DNA of 64,000 bases, from NCBI GenBank assembly GCA_000242815.2, contig AHHB01000011.1:124001-188000 (forward strand), in the 5' to 3' direction. The translations under genes were made by a program, and so were the position numbers. Below, piece by piece: positions 46,176 through 55,980 of this stretch. Within the stretch, counting starts at the first letter, position 1. Each line of letters opens with the position of its first letter. The notes below the pieces were generated by a model that saw only the letters and a list, made by a program, of their open reading frames with translations, was not told the DNA's origin and made no database searches. The DNA is from Janthinobacterium lividum PAMC 25724. GTDB lineage: Bacteria; Pseudomonadota; Gammaproteobacteria; Burkholderiales; Burkholderiaceae_D.

Positions 46176-46820
46176 ATGAAAAATGCTGATATCGAATTTC
46201 TCACCGGTTCTGCCGGATTTGCCCATATTTTAGGCAGCGCGCCGCGTCTGCGCCTGCTCGAGCAAATCGCGCAGGGCGAATATGCAGTGGAGCAACTGGT
46301 GGCGTTGACAGGCCTGTCCGTGGCGAATACCTCCCAGCATTTGCAGCAACTGCGGCGCGCCGGTTTCGTGCAGGCGCAGCGTGACGGCAAGCGCGTGCTG
46401 TACCGGCTCGGTAGCGGTCCCATCGTGCAACTGCTGGCCGCGCTGGACGTGTACGCGCAGCACCAGCGCAGCGAGGTGCATGCGCTGAGCCGGGGTGACC
46501 ATGTGGAAGCGATCACGGGCGACGAGTTGCTGGCACGTATCCGCGAGGCCAGCATCACCGTGCTCGACGTGCGGCCGGCACAGGAATTTGCCGCTGGCCA
46601 CTTGCCTGGCGCGATCAATATTCCTGTTGATGACTTGCAGCGCCGCCTCGGCGAATTGCCAGCGAACGCAGAAATTGCCGCGTATTGCCGCGGCCCGTAT
46701 TGCGTGTTGTCCGTGCAGGCGGTGGCGGCCCTGCGCCAACACGGCTTGCCTGCGCGTCGTCTTGGTAGCGGCTTTGAGCACTGGCAGGCGGCCGGCTTGC
46801 CAGTCGTCAAGGCTGCATGA
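46176..46820 (+). CDS. ArsR-type regulator fused to a rhodanese domain
   Basis: The 214-residue protein joins an ArsR winged helix (about 10-90, LSVANTSQHLQQLRRAGFV) to a rhodanese domain (about 115-210) whose active loop reads CRGPYC, with a cysteine at each end. Such fusions are thought to sense reactive sulfur or take part in persulfide transfer. The ATG at 46176 is used; a GTG at 46170 is also possible. It probably represses itself and the divergent DUF2938 gene through the palindrome between them. Confidence 0.88.
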   Translation: MKNADIEFLTGSAGFAHILGSAPRLRLLEQIAQGEYAVEQLVALTGLSVANTSQHLQQLRRAGFVQAQRDGKRVLYRLGSGPIVQLLAALDVYAQHQRSEVHALSRGDHVEAITGDELLARIREASITVLDVRPAQEFAAGHLPGAINIPVDDLQRRLGELPANAEIAAYCRGPYCVLSVQAVAALRQHGLPARRLGSGFEHWQAAGLPVVKAA

Positions 46821-46876
46821 CGGCGATCCCGAACAGCAAGCAGTAAGGCATCGAGGACATCGTCCTTGCCGTCGAA

Positions 46877-46892
46877 GGTTTCACGTGGAACG
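46877..46892. other. parS-like centromere site 3 (intergenic)
   Basis: GGTTTCACGTGGAACG keeps the complete 14-bp core GTTTCACGTGGAAC of parS and differs only at the two outermost bases. It lies in the gene-free stretch 46821-47143, in which I see nothing else beyond the promoter of the next gene. Confidence 0.72.
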
Positions 46893-47143
46893 CTCTGCGG
46901 ACATTGGCGCAGCGCCGCCGTGTGCCTATGTTGCACGGGACATGGAAGTTCGCTGCCAGGCCTGCCGCAGGTAAAAACCAGCTGCTGGCGCTGCAGCACG
47001 CGAGCGCCACCCGCGCACGATTGCATCAGTACGCTCAGAAAATTTTTCAGGCAGGATAGTGCTCTGGTACGCGTGCGTTCGCATGCTTTTTGCAGTGGGC
47101 GCCAATTGCCGATCACCGCCCACTACCCGACTGGAGACGATGC

Positions 47144-48208
47144 ATGACCCTCGCCTATCCTGCCTATTCCGCCGACGCGGCCATCCTGATCGGCCGCTTC
47201 CAGCCTTTTCACAATGGCCATGCCGGCTTGCTGCAAACGGCGCTGGCCAGCGCCGCCCAGGTGGTGGTGGTGCTCGGTTCCGCCTTCCATGCGCGCAGCG
47301 CGAAGAATCCGTTTACGTGGCAGGAGCGCGCTGCCATGATCGCCGCCACCCTGCCCGAGACGCAGCGCGCGCGCGTGCACTACGTGGCCGTGCGCGATTA
47401 CTATGACGACGGCCTGTGGGCCGATGCCGTGCGGCGCGCCGTGGCGGGCGCCGTGCCGACGGCGCAGCGCGCCATCCTGGTGGCCTGCTTCAAGGACGCC
47501 ACCAGTTACTATCTGCACCACTTCCCGCACTGGCAGTTGCTGAACCCGGAGATCGATACGGGTGCACCGATTGGCGCGACGGCGATTCGCAGCGTGCTGT
47601 TCGAAGCCGAAGACGTGGACGTGTCGCTGAGTGCCGTGGCGCAGCTGCTGCCGGCGGCTATTAGCCAGTACTTGAAAGCATGGACCTTGTTGCCGTGGTA
47701 CGCGCCACTGGTGCAGGAATATCGCGCCATCGAAGCGTACAAGGCGCGCTGGCGCACGGCACCGTATGCACCCATTTTTTGCACCGTGGATGCGCTGGTG
47801 CAGACGGGTGGCCACGTCTTGCTGGTGCGCCGCGGCGGCTATCCGGGCAAGGGCTTGTGGGCGCTGCCTGGGGGCTTCCTGGCGCCGCGCGAGCGCCTGC
47901 TGCAGGGGGCTCTGCGCGAGCTGGCGGAAGAGACCCGGCTGGGCGTGCTGGCGCCCACCCTTGTCGAGGCGCTGGTCGACGTCGCCGTGTTCGACCACCC
48001 TGACCGCAGCCAGCGCGGACGCACCATCACGCATGCGCATTATTTTGACCTGAAAACGCGCCAGCTGCCGGCCGTGACGGCGGCCGACGATGCGGCGCTG
48101 GCGCAGTGGGTGCCCGTAGCGTCGCTACCGGCCATGGAAGAGCAATTCTTCGAAGACCATTTTCATATCCTGAACCATTTCCTGCAACTGACGCACGAGG
48201 GGCACTGA
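47144..48208 (+). CDS. Bifunctional NMN adenylyltransferase / Nudix hydrolase
   Basis: The 354-residue protein joins an archaeal-type NadM domain (about 10-180; GRFQPFHNGH, and the ISQYLKAW end) to a Nudix domain (about 205-340). The first makes NAD from NMN and ATP; the second probably cleaves ADP-ribose, as in the Synechocystis and Francisella homologues. The Nudix box has its Glu and RELAEE residues, but Arg replaces the usual Gly after EET. The start at 47144 has TGGAGA upstream. No nadV or nrtR gene is beside it. Confidence 0.9.
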   Translation: MTLAYPAYSADAAILIGRFQPFHNGHAGLLQTALASAAQVVVVLGSAFHARSAKNPFTWQERAAMIAATLPETQRARVHYVAVRDYYDDGLWADAVRRAVAGAVPTAQRAILVACFKDATSYYLHHFPHWQLLNPEIDTGAPIGATAIRSVLFEAEDVDVSLSAVAQLLPAAISQYLKAWTLLPWYAPLVQEYRAIEAYKARWRTAPYAPIFCTVDALVQTGGHVLLVRRGGYPGKGLWALPGGFLAPRERLLQGALRELAEETRLGVLAPTLVEALVDVAVFDHPDRSQRGRTITHAHYFDLKTRQLPAVTAADDAALAQWVPVASLPAMEEQFFEDHFHILNHFLQLTHEGH

Positions 48209-48241
48209 AGCAGCGCGGGCAGCCGCAGCGCCGCGCTGTGC

Positions 48242-49090
48242 TCAGGACGCCACGCGTTCCCAGCCACGCTGGATGGCCGCCTTGAAGTCGTCCCACGCCG
48301 ATTGCGGGTACGTGTGTTCCCAGGTATTGCGCAGTTCCACTTCGACCTGCTCCCAGCTTTGCCCCCGGTAGCTGTCACTGCCCGCCATCGAATGGCCATA
48401 GCGGTAGGCGGGATCGTAGTCGTCGAAGTGTCCGCCGCCGGCAGCATATTGGCCACTCCAGTGCTTGCGGTAATACTGCTCGTCGTCGTCGCTGGTGCCG
48501 GGCAGGTTGTCGGCGCCCGGATAGCGGCGCGCGTTGGCGCTCGCGCTCGGTGGTGGCGGCGCCATGCCGCCGGCAAATTGCTGCGACGCTGCCGTTGTCG
48601 AGTTCGGCTTGCCGGTGGCTGTGCCTTGCTGCGATGGCGCGCCCGATTGCATGCTGGCGCCGTGGCGCATCGCGCTATCGTGTTGCGGCGCGCCTTGCCA
48701 GCCGCCAGCGCGCCAGTGATCGGCGTGTGCATCGATGTCGAGCGGCGCATAGCGCTCGACGAGGTCGGTGGCGCGCCCGATATCGGCGTCGCTCGCCCCT
48801 TCCAAGGTCAGCACGACATGTCCGCGCCGCACGGCTTCGGCATAGATGTGGCGGTCGGCGTGGCTGCCGAACAGGTCGGCAAAGAAGTGCCTGATGTTGA
48901 CGAGCAGGCTGTCGCTGTTGTCGCTGTTGTTGCTATTGTCGCGGTACATGTTTTCCGTGGCGTAAATATCGTCACTGCCCGCATCGTGCAGGCGGACGCG
49001 GGCAGCGGGGAAGCCCGCCGTGATCAGGTCGTGCCGCGCGCGTTCGGCCATGTCGCGCACGGCGAAAACTGCTGCCAATGTATGTGCCAT
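48242..49090 (-). CDS. Stress-type protein with YflT-like N-terminal domain
   Basis: The 282-residue protein opens with a general-stress YflT-like domain (VFAVRDMAERARHDLITAGF, in part, to about residue 115). A low-complexity Ser/Gly/Pro/Gln linker follows, then a C-terminal module (YDPAYRYGHSMA, then WEQVEVELRNTWE) seen in many proteobacterial stress proteins of unknown role. GGAGAG precedes the ATG at 49090; a TTG four codons upstream is less likely. It is probably cytoplasmic. Neighbours do not suggest a function. Confidence 0.75.
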   Translation of the reverse strand: MAHTLAAVFAVRDMAERARHDLITAGFPAARVRLHDAGSDDIYATENMYRDNSNNSDNSDSLLVNIRHFFADLFGSHADRHIYAEAVRRGHVVLTLEGASDADIGRATDLVERYAPLDIDAHADHWRAGGWQGAPQHDSAMRHGASMQSGAPSQQGTATGKPNSTTAASQQFAGGMAPPPPSASANARRYPGADNLPGTSDDDEQYYRKHWSGQYAAGGGHFDDYDPAYRYGHSMAGSDSYRGQSWEQVEVELRNTWEHTYPQSAWDDFKAAIQRGWERVAS

Positions 49091-49229
49091 GATGCTCTCC
49101 AACCGTTGAACAAAGTAGGTTTAGTGTAGGCCGTGTACAAGGAAAGGGGCGCTCGTTTGCCCCTTGGAAATCGTTGTATTGAACAAGTACTGCCAACGTG
49201 ATACGGGCAGCGTGGCACCACGTGCAACC

Positions 49230-50132
49230 TCAGGCGGGTGTGCCCACGAAGGCGCGCAAGAAGTCGATGAAGGCGCGCACCTTTTGCGCAACAGGCAGGG
49301 TGTCCGTAACCACGGCATACACGCCCTGCTCTGGAAAGACGACATCGGGCAGTAGGCGGCGCAGGCGTCCCGCGCGCACTTCCCCTTCCACCAGCCACTG
49401 TGGCAGTAGCGCGACGCCGCAGCCGCCCAGGGCAAAGCCCAGCAGGGCCGAGGCGGAGTCGGAATGGATGGCGGCGGCGTCCTGCACGATGAAGTGGGCG
49501 GCGCCGTCCGGGGTCAGCACGTCCCAGTGCAGGGGCGTGCTGAGCCTGCTGTGCGCCAGCCAGCGCGCGCGCTGCAAGTCGGGCAAGGTGGCGATGTCCT
49601 TGGCGGGCAGGCTGGCCAGGTAGGCGGGCGAGGCCACGGGCCAGACGGCGTAGCGCTCGACCAGCGAAGCGCGGTCGCTCGCATCGTTGAGTGTATCCAT
49701 GCAAATGGCCAGGTCGCAGCGGCCCGCGATCAGGTCTTCATGCGAGGACGAGGACGCATGCTGGATTTGCAGCTGCGGATGGGCGGCGGCAAAGGCGATC
49801 AGCGCGGGGATCACCGTGCGGCTAGCGTATTCGACGGTGGTGCTCAGGCGCAGTGTGCCGCGCAAGCTCTGGTGGCCCTGGCGCGCCGTTTCGATGGCGC
49901 CGTACGCTTCGCTCAGCACGCGCTGGCAATCTTCGTAAAAACGCTGCCCCACGTCGGTCAGCGCCAGGCTGCGCGTGCTGCGCGTGAGCAGCAATACGCC
50001 CAGTTCCGCCTCCAGCTGTTTCAAGTTGAAGCTGACGACGGCCTTGCTCTGGCCCAGCACGGCGGCAGCGGCTGTCAGCGAACCGGCGTCGACGATAGCG
50101 ATGAAAATACCCAAGCGGTCAAGACTGATCAT
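49230..50132 (-). CDS. LysR-family transcriptional regulator
   Basis: The 300-residue protein has the LysR helix-turn-helix (GSLTAAAAVLGQSKAVVSFN) and effector domain. The start is set at ATG 50132, where the domain begins. It is divergent from a truncated MFS transporter gene, the usual target for such a regulator, which suggests that it once controlled that pump and may now have lost its local target. Confidence 0.87.
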   Translation of the reverse strand: MISLDRLGIFIAIVDAGSLTAAAAVLGQSKAVVSFNLKQLEAELGVLLLTRSTRSLALTDVGQRFYEDCQRVLSEAYGAIETARQGHQSLRGTLRLSTTVEYASRTVIPALIAFAAAHPQLQIQHASSSSHEDLIAGRCDLAICMDTLNDASDRASLVERYAVWPVASPAYLASLPAKDIATLPDLQRARWLAHSRLSTPLHWDVLTPDGAAHFIVQDAAAIHSDSASALLGFALGGCGVALLPQWLVEGEVRAGRLRRLLPDVVFPEQGVYAVVTDTLPVAQKVRAFIDFLRAFVGTPA

Positions 50133-50238
50133 AAATAAGAATGAGGAGGCATGCGGGTTGTAGAGGTTTGTCAAAAATTATTTGACAGTGTAATCGGGGC
50201 TGGCCCGTTACGCAAATGCTCTGCAGCGCTTCCGCTGC

Positions 50239-50670
50239 TTGTTTGCCATTCGGAGCACCATCGACTATCGCAAAAAAGTCGCGGCCATTTATCTGCTGGT
50301 TTTTTTCGTTGACCTGATCAACATGTTCACCACCAGCGTCGCCTGCCCGGACATCGGCCACGCCTGGCAGGCTTTGGTGGCGCAGCTGGTCTGGATCAAC
50401 ACCGCCTGCATCCTCGGCCTGAGCATCGTCATTCCCGCCAGCGCCTGCTTGGCTGCCTATTATGGCAGTAAAACTGTGTTTGTGGCATCGTTGCTAACTT
50501 TTTTGTGCACCAGACTGTCACCGTCGATCGAGGCGCTGATTGCCTGGTGCCGTGGCTTTGAGGATGCACGACAGATTCAGGCTATTTGCGCCCGGGCAGC
50601 TGTGCTAAATCACTTGGGGGGGGGAAGTGCTGCGCTATTTGTCGGCCGAGAGCCGGGGCGCAGCCGATGA
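50239..50670 (+). pseudogene. Truncated MFS (DHA2-type) efflux transporter
   Basis: The frame encodes the first three membrane helices of an EmrB/QacA-like drug exporter (LLVFFVDLINMFTTSVACPD, ILGLSIVIPASACLAAYYGS, VFVASLLTFL). After SIEALIAW the likeness stops and about 45 unrelated residues lead to a stop. Intact members have about 450-500 residues and 12-14 helices. No ATG with a good ribosome binding site is seen at the start. It is divergent from a LysR gene. This is a decayed gene. Confidence 0.75.
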
Positions 50671-50806
50671 GATGGTGGTGTAGGCCGTCCAGGCGAGTGG
50701 CAGCAGCGACAAGGAAGCGCGCGATTTCTGCTCCATGCAGGGCCACAGTTTCCAGAATGGCGATGGCCATCGATGAATATCGATGGGCGTTGATGTATGT
50801 CCCAGC

Positions 50807-50840
50807 GGCTTCAATACCGCAATAGCGCGGTATTGAAGCC
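50807..50840. repeat. Perfect 14-bp inverted repeat after the M16 protease gene
   Basis: GGCTTCAATACCGC and GCGGTATTGAAGCC are separated by six bases. The repeat lies just downstream of the protease stop codon. No T-run follows on either strand, so it may stabilise the 3' end rather than terminate transcription. The rest of 50671-50852 shows nothing else. Confidence 0.65.
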
Positions 50841-50852
50841 GTGACAGCGCTC

Positions 50853-53723
50853 TTAGCTGGCCAAGGCCAATAAATCGACCACTTCCAGCCCTGCCAGGTC
50901 TTGCGTCGTGTTACCGGCAAACGCGGCGCGGCTCTGCTGGCCATTTTTTAGCCAGGTGCGTGTGACATCCTTGATCTGGCTTAAGGTGCAGGTCAATACG
51001 CCGCTGCGGAACTGCTGGCGCACGGCTTCCGTCGTGCCACGTTGCTGCATATTCCATGCCGTCAGCGCTTCCGCGTAAGGCGAGTGCGGCTTGTCCAGGC
51101 CCTTGATGACGCAGATGATGGCTTCCTCTACTTGCTCTTGCGAGAAATCGCCGTCGAGGATTTGATCCAAGGTCGTCGCGAAGTCGGCAAACGTGCCGGC
51201 CAGGCGCGGATCGCGGTAGGAACTGAGGGTAAACGTGCCGGCGCCAGCGGCATAGCTGGCGCTGCCGCCATAGGCGCCGCCTTTTTCGCGCAGGGCCGTA
51301 TGCAGCACCTGGTTAGTCATCAGTTCAGCGGCCACGGCCAGGGCCGAGGCGTCCGGACTGTGCACGCCAGGCACGGCCCAGGACACGAAGCAATGGTTGA
51401 TCTGGCTCGTTGCATGCAGGGCCGTGTTGGCCAGTGGTAATGTTGCTGGCGCTGGCGTTGCTGTAGCGACCGCCGTGTCGACGCTGGCCGCTGGCAGTTC
51501 CAGCAAACGGGCCAGGGTGATGCCATCTTGCTCCAGGCCCGCGCACAGCACGGTGGGTGTCTGGGCGATGATGTGCGTGTGCAGGGTGTCGAGTTCGCGG
51601 GCGATTTCCTGCAAGCCTGCCGAGGTTTTGCTCAGTTGCTGCAAACGGCGGTAGAACGGCAATGCTGCCGGGCCGCCGACGATATCGTCGAAGCGGCGCG
51701 TGGGCGACAGGGGCGCTGCCGAGGCCAGCATGGCGTAGCGGTTGCCCGATTCGGCCAGGCTGCTCAATTTGTCTTGCACCAGGCTTTCGATCAGGAAAGC
51801 CAGGCGCTCTTCTTCATCGAAGCGTGGCTTGGCGATCCAGGCCGACAGCACGGCGGCAATCGCCGCGTGTTCTTCGCGCAAGCCGCTGGCCGAGAACGAC
51901 AATTCCACGCGCATCGCTTGTTGCGGGCGAGGAATGGCTTCCAGGCCGATGTGGAACGAAGGCACCATGCTCTGGCGCCAGGCGCTGGCGTCGTCGAACG
52001 ACATGTCGCCCACGCCCAGTTCCGGTGCCAGGTCCGTGTACAGGCGCAACCATGGCCACGACGCTTCCGGCAAGCTCGACACGTCATACAGAACGTTGGC
52101 ATAGCTGATGCCGTTCGAGGCGATGGAAAACGCCACGGCGCCGTCGACGGCGGGCGGGATAGGCAGGGCCGGACGCGGCGCGGCGCTGACGTCGCCTGGG
52201 CGGATGCGCGGCAAGACTTCGGAGTTCGATGGCAGTTGCTGATGCGCTTCCAGCGCGGCGGATTCGGCCACGATGTGTTCGCGCTCGGCATCCGTCAGTG
52301 TCGCTTGCAGGGCCGCCAGCTTGGCGTCTTCCTGCGCGGCGCGGTCGGTGAAGTAGGCGTTGTCGGGCACCACGTGGGTGGTCAAACGGGTCGGATTGGC
52401 GATCAGCTCGCGCACCAGTTGCTTGAAAAATTGCGGGTCTTCGATTTGCTGCTCCAGCGTTTCCAGGATGGCCGCATTGTCAAAGGCGTCCATCACATCG
52501 CCGCCATACATGGCCAGTGGCAAGGCGTGCAGCAAGCGGCCCAGACCGTAAGGCATGCGCCCGCTGCTGATTTCGCGCTGGCTGTATTTGATATCGCGCA
52601 AGGCCGCGTGCAGTACTGCGGCTGGAATGCCCTCTTCCGCTGTTTCTTCCAGTGCCGTCCAGATGCGCTGGTGCGCATCGGCGATCTGTTCCTGGGTCAA
52701 ACCTTCCATACCTATATGGAACACCATTTGGCGGATGCCCGCGTCGCGGCCATTCATGTCCGATGGGCGGCCATAGCCGGCCGATTCCATGGCGCGCATG
52801 ACCGGTGCCGACGATTCGCCCAGCAAGCCGTGCGACAGCAGATGCGCGTGGTAGTAAGCGATGGGGTCGCTCGACTCGCCCATCAGCCAGGCCAATTGCA
52901 GGCCGAATTCGTCGTCGCGCGCTTCTTGCGACGGAATCTTGACGATATTTTCCTGCGGCGAGGTCCACGCTGGCGCCAGTTGCGGCAGGCGGCGCGGGCT
53001 AAAGCCGCTGAGTTTGGACAGCACGCGCTCGGCCACCTGCTCTTGCACGGCCGACGCTTCGATATTGCCGGCGGTCATGATGACGGCTTGTGAAGGATGG
53101 TAGTGGCTGGCGTGGAATTGTTTCAGCATTGCATGCGTCAGTTCCGGGATCACCAGCGGATCGCCGCCCGATTCCACTTCATACGTCGTGCCCTTGAGCA
53201 AGGCGCTGGCGATGCCGCTGTCGAGTGCGCGCATGGGGCTGTTGAACGCACCCTTCATTTCATTGAAGACGATGCCCTGGTACACCAGCTTGTCGCCTTC
53301 GAACGCGTGGCGCCAGCCTTCCTGGCGGAAGTTCAGGTAATCGAGGTTCGGGAAGAAGGCCGCATCGAGGTAGACGTCGAGCAGGTTGAAGAAATCCTTG
53401 CGGTCGGTGCTGGCGAACGGGTACACGGTGCGGTCCGGATAGGTCATCGCATTCATGAAGGTGGCCGTCGAGCGGCGCAGCATCGAAAAGAAGGGGTCGC
53501 GCACCGGGTAACGGGCCGAACCGCACAGCGCCAGGTGTTCGAGGATGTGGGCGCGGCCGTCGCTCGCTTCTGGCACAGTGGGAAAGGCCACCAGAAACAC
53601 CATCTCAGCCTGCTCGGTATGCATGTGGATATGGCGCATGCCCGTTGCCGGCTCGACATACTGCTCGATGGTTGCCTGCAAGACTGGAATGAAGTTGCTG
53701 CTGACTTTTTCAAATGTGCTCAT
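50853..53723 (-). CDS. M16C-family zinc metalloprotease (presequence-protease-like)
   Basis: The 956-residue protein is a PreP/insulinase-type peptidase that degrades free peptides inside a closed chamber. The inverted zinc motif HILEH (HxxEH) is near residue 65, followed by the downstream Glu region (VFNEMKGAFNSP). The FFSMLRRSTATFMNAMTYPDRTVYP block (in part) is typical of PreP. The ATG at 53723 matches the family start; the frame is open further upstream. It has no signal peptide, so it is probably cytoplasmic. It is transcribed alone. Confidence 0.9.
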   Translation of the reverse strand: MSTFEKVSSNFIPVLQATIEQYVEPATGMRHIHMHTEQAEMVFLVAFPTVPEASDGRAHILEHLALCGSARYPVRDPFFSMLRRSTATFMNAMTYPDRTVYPFASTDRKDFFNLLDVYLDAAFFPNLDYLNFRQEGWRHAFEGDKLVYQGIVFNEMKGAFNSPMRALDSGIASALLKGTTYEVESGGDPLVIPELTHAMLKQFHASHYHPSQAVIMTAGNIEASAVQEQVAERVLSKLSGFSPRRLPQLAPAWTSPQENIVKIPSQEARDDEFGLQLAWLMGESSDPIAYYHAHLLSHGLLGESSAPVMRAMESAGYGRPSDMNGRDAGIRQMVFHIGMEGLTQEQIADAHQRIWTALEETAEEGIPAAVLHAALRDIKYSQREISSGRMPYGLGRLLHALPLAMYGGDVMDAFDNAAILETLEQQIEDPQFFKQLVRELIANPTRLTTHVVPDNAYFTDRAAQEDAKLAALQATLTDAEREHIVAESAALEAHQQLPSNSEVLPRIRPGDVSAAPRPALPIPPAVDGAVAFSIASNGISYANVLYDVSSLPEASWPWLRLYTDLAPELGVGDMSFDDASAWRQSMVPSFHIGLEAIPRPQQAMRVELSFSASGLREEHAAIAAVLSAWIAKPRFDEEERLAFLIESLVQDKLSSLAESGNRYAMLASAAPLSPTRRFDDIVGGPAALPFYRRLQQLSKTSAGLQEIARELDTLHTHIIAQTPTVLCAGLEQDGITLARLLELPAASVDTAVATATPAPATLPLANTALHATSQINHCFVSWAVPGVHSPDASALAVAAELMTNQVLHTALREKGGAYGGSASYAAGAGTFTLSSYRDPRLAGTFADFATTLDQILDGDFSQEQVEEAIICVIKGLDKPHSPYAEALTAWNMQQRGTTEAVRQQFRSGVLTCTLSQIKDVTRTWLKNGQQSRAAFAGNTTQDLAGLEVVDLLALAS

Positions 53724-54022
53724 GCGGTATGGGATCTCTTCGGTAGGTGATGCGGATAGTCGGTCGGGCTGCAGGACAGATGGGGGCAATGTGGCGCAAT
53801 GCCAGAGCCGGCCCGCCAGGACGGATGCCCGCTTGATGTCTGTATGCAGCTTTTGCCTATTGTACTAGGAGTATCTGCGCGCCGCCGACGAGGCTTGCCA
53901 GTCGGCCGCAAAAACAGCAATGTTGGCAAATAAGCCGGTTCGTGACAGGTGGCGCCCCAGTCTGCAGGCTTAGCGTACCATGCGCCTTTTCCCTCTCGCT
54001 GACCGCACTGAAGGCGCTTACT

Positions 54023-55435
54023 TTGTCCAGACTGTCCTTTCGCCAACTGTTATTTGCTGCCTTTATTTTGACGACGGGCATTTTGACGGCTACCTCCGTG
54101 CAAGCGCTGCTGACCCTGGAACACTTGGCGCGGCTGGGGCGCGAGACGGCGGCGCAGGCGATTACCTTGACGGAACAGTCGCAGCGTTTATCCGAGCGCA
54201 CCCTGGCCATGGAGCGCAGCGCGCGCCAGTTCCTGGTGCTCGATGATCGCGTATTTCGTGAGCGCTACGCGGCAGCCCGCGCCGACGCCACGGCGGCGCT
54301 GCAAGTGTTGAGCCGCGCCACACCCGGGTTCGCGCCCCAGTTGGCCGAGGAATGGACGGTGCAAGCGCAAGCGGCCTGGGAAGTGTTGCAAGCAGGCCAG
54401 CGCCGCAAGCGCGATGGCCACGCCGTCGTGTACCGCGCGTTTGCGCGCATGACGCAGATCAATGACAGCCTGGCGCGTGAAAGCAAGACGCACATCGGCA
54501 GCCGCAACGATGCCCTGCTGGCCGAGCTGGAACGCCAGCGCCGCGTGCTGGGCATGCTGGTGGGCGGCGCCGTGCTGCTGGCGGCCGTGCTGGCCACCTG
54601 CTTCGGCTTTTTATTGTCGCGTCCGTTGCGCCGCATCGAGATGGCCATCGAGCGCCTGGGCGAGAAGCGCTATGACCAGCCCATCGTTGTCGGTGGTCCG
54701 GCCGACACGCGCCGCCTGGGCCAGCAGCTCGATTGGCTGCGCCAGCGCCTGGCGGACCTCGATGCTGACAAGGAACGCTTTTTGCGGCACATCTCGCACG
54801 AATTGAAGACGCCGCTGGCGGCCCTGCGCGAAGGCGTGGCCTTGCTGGAAGACGAGGTGGCAGGCAAACTCAGCGATGGCCAGCGCGAAATTGCCGGCAT
54901 CCTGCAGCAAAACACGGCTTGCCTGCAAACCCAGATCGAAGACTTGCTACGCTACAATGCCGCCGCCTTTGACGCCCAGCATCTGGCGCGCAGCAAGGTG
55001 GACTTGCTGGTCTTGCTGCAAGAGGTCGTGGCCGGACAGCGCTTGCAATGGCTGGCGCGCCACCTGACGGTCGAGGTGCAGGGCGAGTCCTTGAGCGTGC
55101 AGGCCGACCGCGACAAGCTGGCAACGGTACTGGCGAACCTGCTGTCGAATGCCGTGCGCTTCAGTCCGCCAGGCGGCAGCGTGCGGTTCAGCTTATCCAA
55201 GCAAGGCGGGCGCGTGTGCATCGACTGTATCGACGATGGCGCTGGCGTGGCACCCGAGGATGGCGCGCGCATCTTTGAGCCGTTTTACCAAGGCCTGCGG
55301 CAGGTCGCTGGCGCGCGCAATGGCAATGGCATCGGCCTGTCCATCGTCCATGAATATATTGCTGCCCACGCTGGCAGCGTCACTCTTTTACCGCGCCATG
55401 CCGGCGCACATTTTCGGATAGAACTGCCCTTATGA
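54023..55435 (+). CDS. qseE: QseE/GlrK-type sensor histidine kinase
   Basis: The kinase of about 471 residues has a membrane helix, a periplasmic four-helix sensor (about 40-180), a second helix (about 180-205), HAMP, HisKA (HISHELKTPLAAL) and an ATPase domain (NLLSNAVRFSPPGG, GNGIGLSIVHEY). It phosphorylates the sigma-54 activator encoded two genes later. The TTG at 54023 is preferred because AAGGCG lies 6 bases upstream and the membrane helix follows; the frame opens at 53942. The stop overlaps the next start as ATGA. The three-gene order matches qseE-qseG-qseF (glrK-yfhG-glrR) of enterobacteria. Confidence 0.85.
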   Translation: MSRLSFRQLLFAAFILTTGILTATSVQALLTLEHLARLGRETAAQAITLTEQSQRLSERTLAMERSARQFLVLDDRVFRERYAAARADATAALQVLSRATPGFAPQLAEEWTVQAQAAWEVLQAGQRRKRDGHAVVYRAFARMTQINDSLARESKTHIGSRNDALLAELERQRRVLGMLVGGAVLLAAVLATCFGFLLSRPLRRIEMAIERLGEKRYDQPIVVGGPADTRRLGQQLDWLRQRLADLDADKERFLRHISHELKTPLAALREGVALLEDEVAGKLSDGQREIAGILQQNTACLQTQIEDLLRYNAAAFDAQHLARSKVDLLVLLQEVVAGQRLQWLARHLTVEVQGESLSVQADRDKLATVLANLLSNAVRFSPPGGSVRFSLSKQGGRVCIDCIDDGAGVAPEDGARIFEPFYQGLRQVAGARNGNGIGLSIVHEYIAAHAGSVTLLPRHAGAHFRIELPL

Positions 55436-55980
55436 TGACGAGAACTTCTCTGGCCGGCATGGCCGTCTGCGCGCTGCTGTTGGGCGCTTGCGCCGCCAAG
55501 CCTCCCACCCAGACGCCCTTGCTGGCGCCAACGCCGCCACGCGTGGTGGTGCCGATGGACCCCCAGCTCACTGAACTGCTCGCATATCAAAGCGCCGTGC
55601 GCCTGATGCCGTCGTCGGAACTGCTGAAGGCGCAGCAAGATTTGGCGAAGGCCGATCACGCGCCGCACAACACTATCCGCCGCGCCATGCTGCTGGCGGC
55701 CTTGCGCGGCGCCGGTGACCTGGCCCGCGCACAGGCGCTGCTGGAACCGCTTTTGACGGCCACGGCCACGGGCAAGGATGCTCAGTTGCTGGCGCCGCTG
55801 GTGCAGTTGCTCAGCAACCAGTACGGGGAACTGCGCCGCCAGGAAGAAAATATCGACAAGCTCAACACGCAGCTGCGCGACACCCAGCGCCGCAACGACT
55901 TGCTCAATGAAAAACTCGAGGCACTGAAAAATATCGAGCGCAGCCTGTCCGTGCGCCCCGCTGCGGGAGCGTCGAAATGA
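55432..55980 (+). CDS. qseG: QseG-like outer-membrane lipoprotein
   Basis: The 182-residue protein has a lipobox (LLLGAC, Cys20), a Pro-rich stretch, a helical middle and a C-terminal coiled coil (EENIDKLNTQLRDTQRRNDL). It sits between kinase and regulator with ATGA overlaps on both sides, as QseG/YfhG does. In enterobacteria QseG controls activity of the kinase; the same role is inferred here. Confidence 0.8.
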   Translation: MMTRTSLAGMAVCALLLGACAAKPPTQTPLLAPTPPRVVVPMDPQLTELLAYQSAVRLMPSSELLKAQQDLAKADHAPHNTIRRAMLLAALRGAGDLARAQALLEPLLTATATGKDAQLLAPLVQLLSNQYGELRRQEENIDKLNTQLRDTQRRNDLLNEKLEALKNIERSLSVRPAAGASK

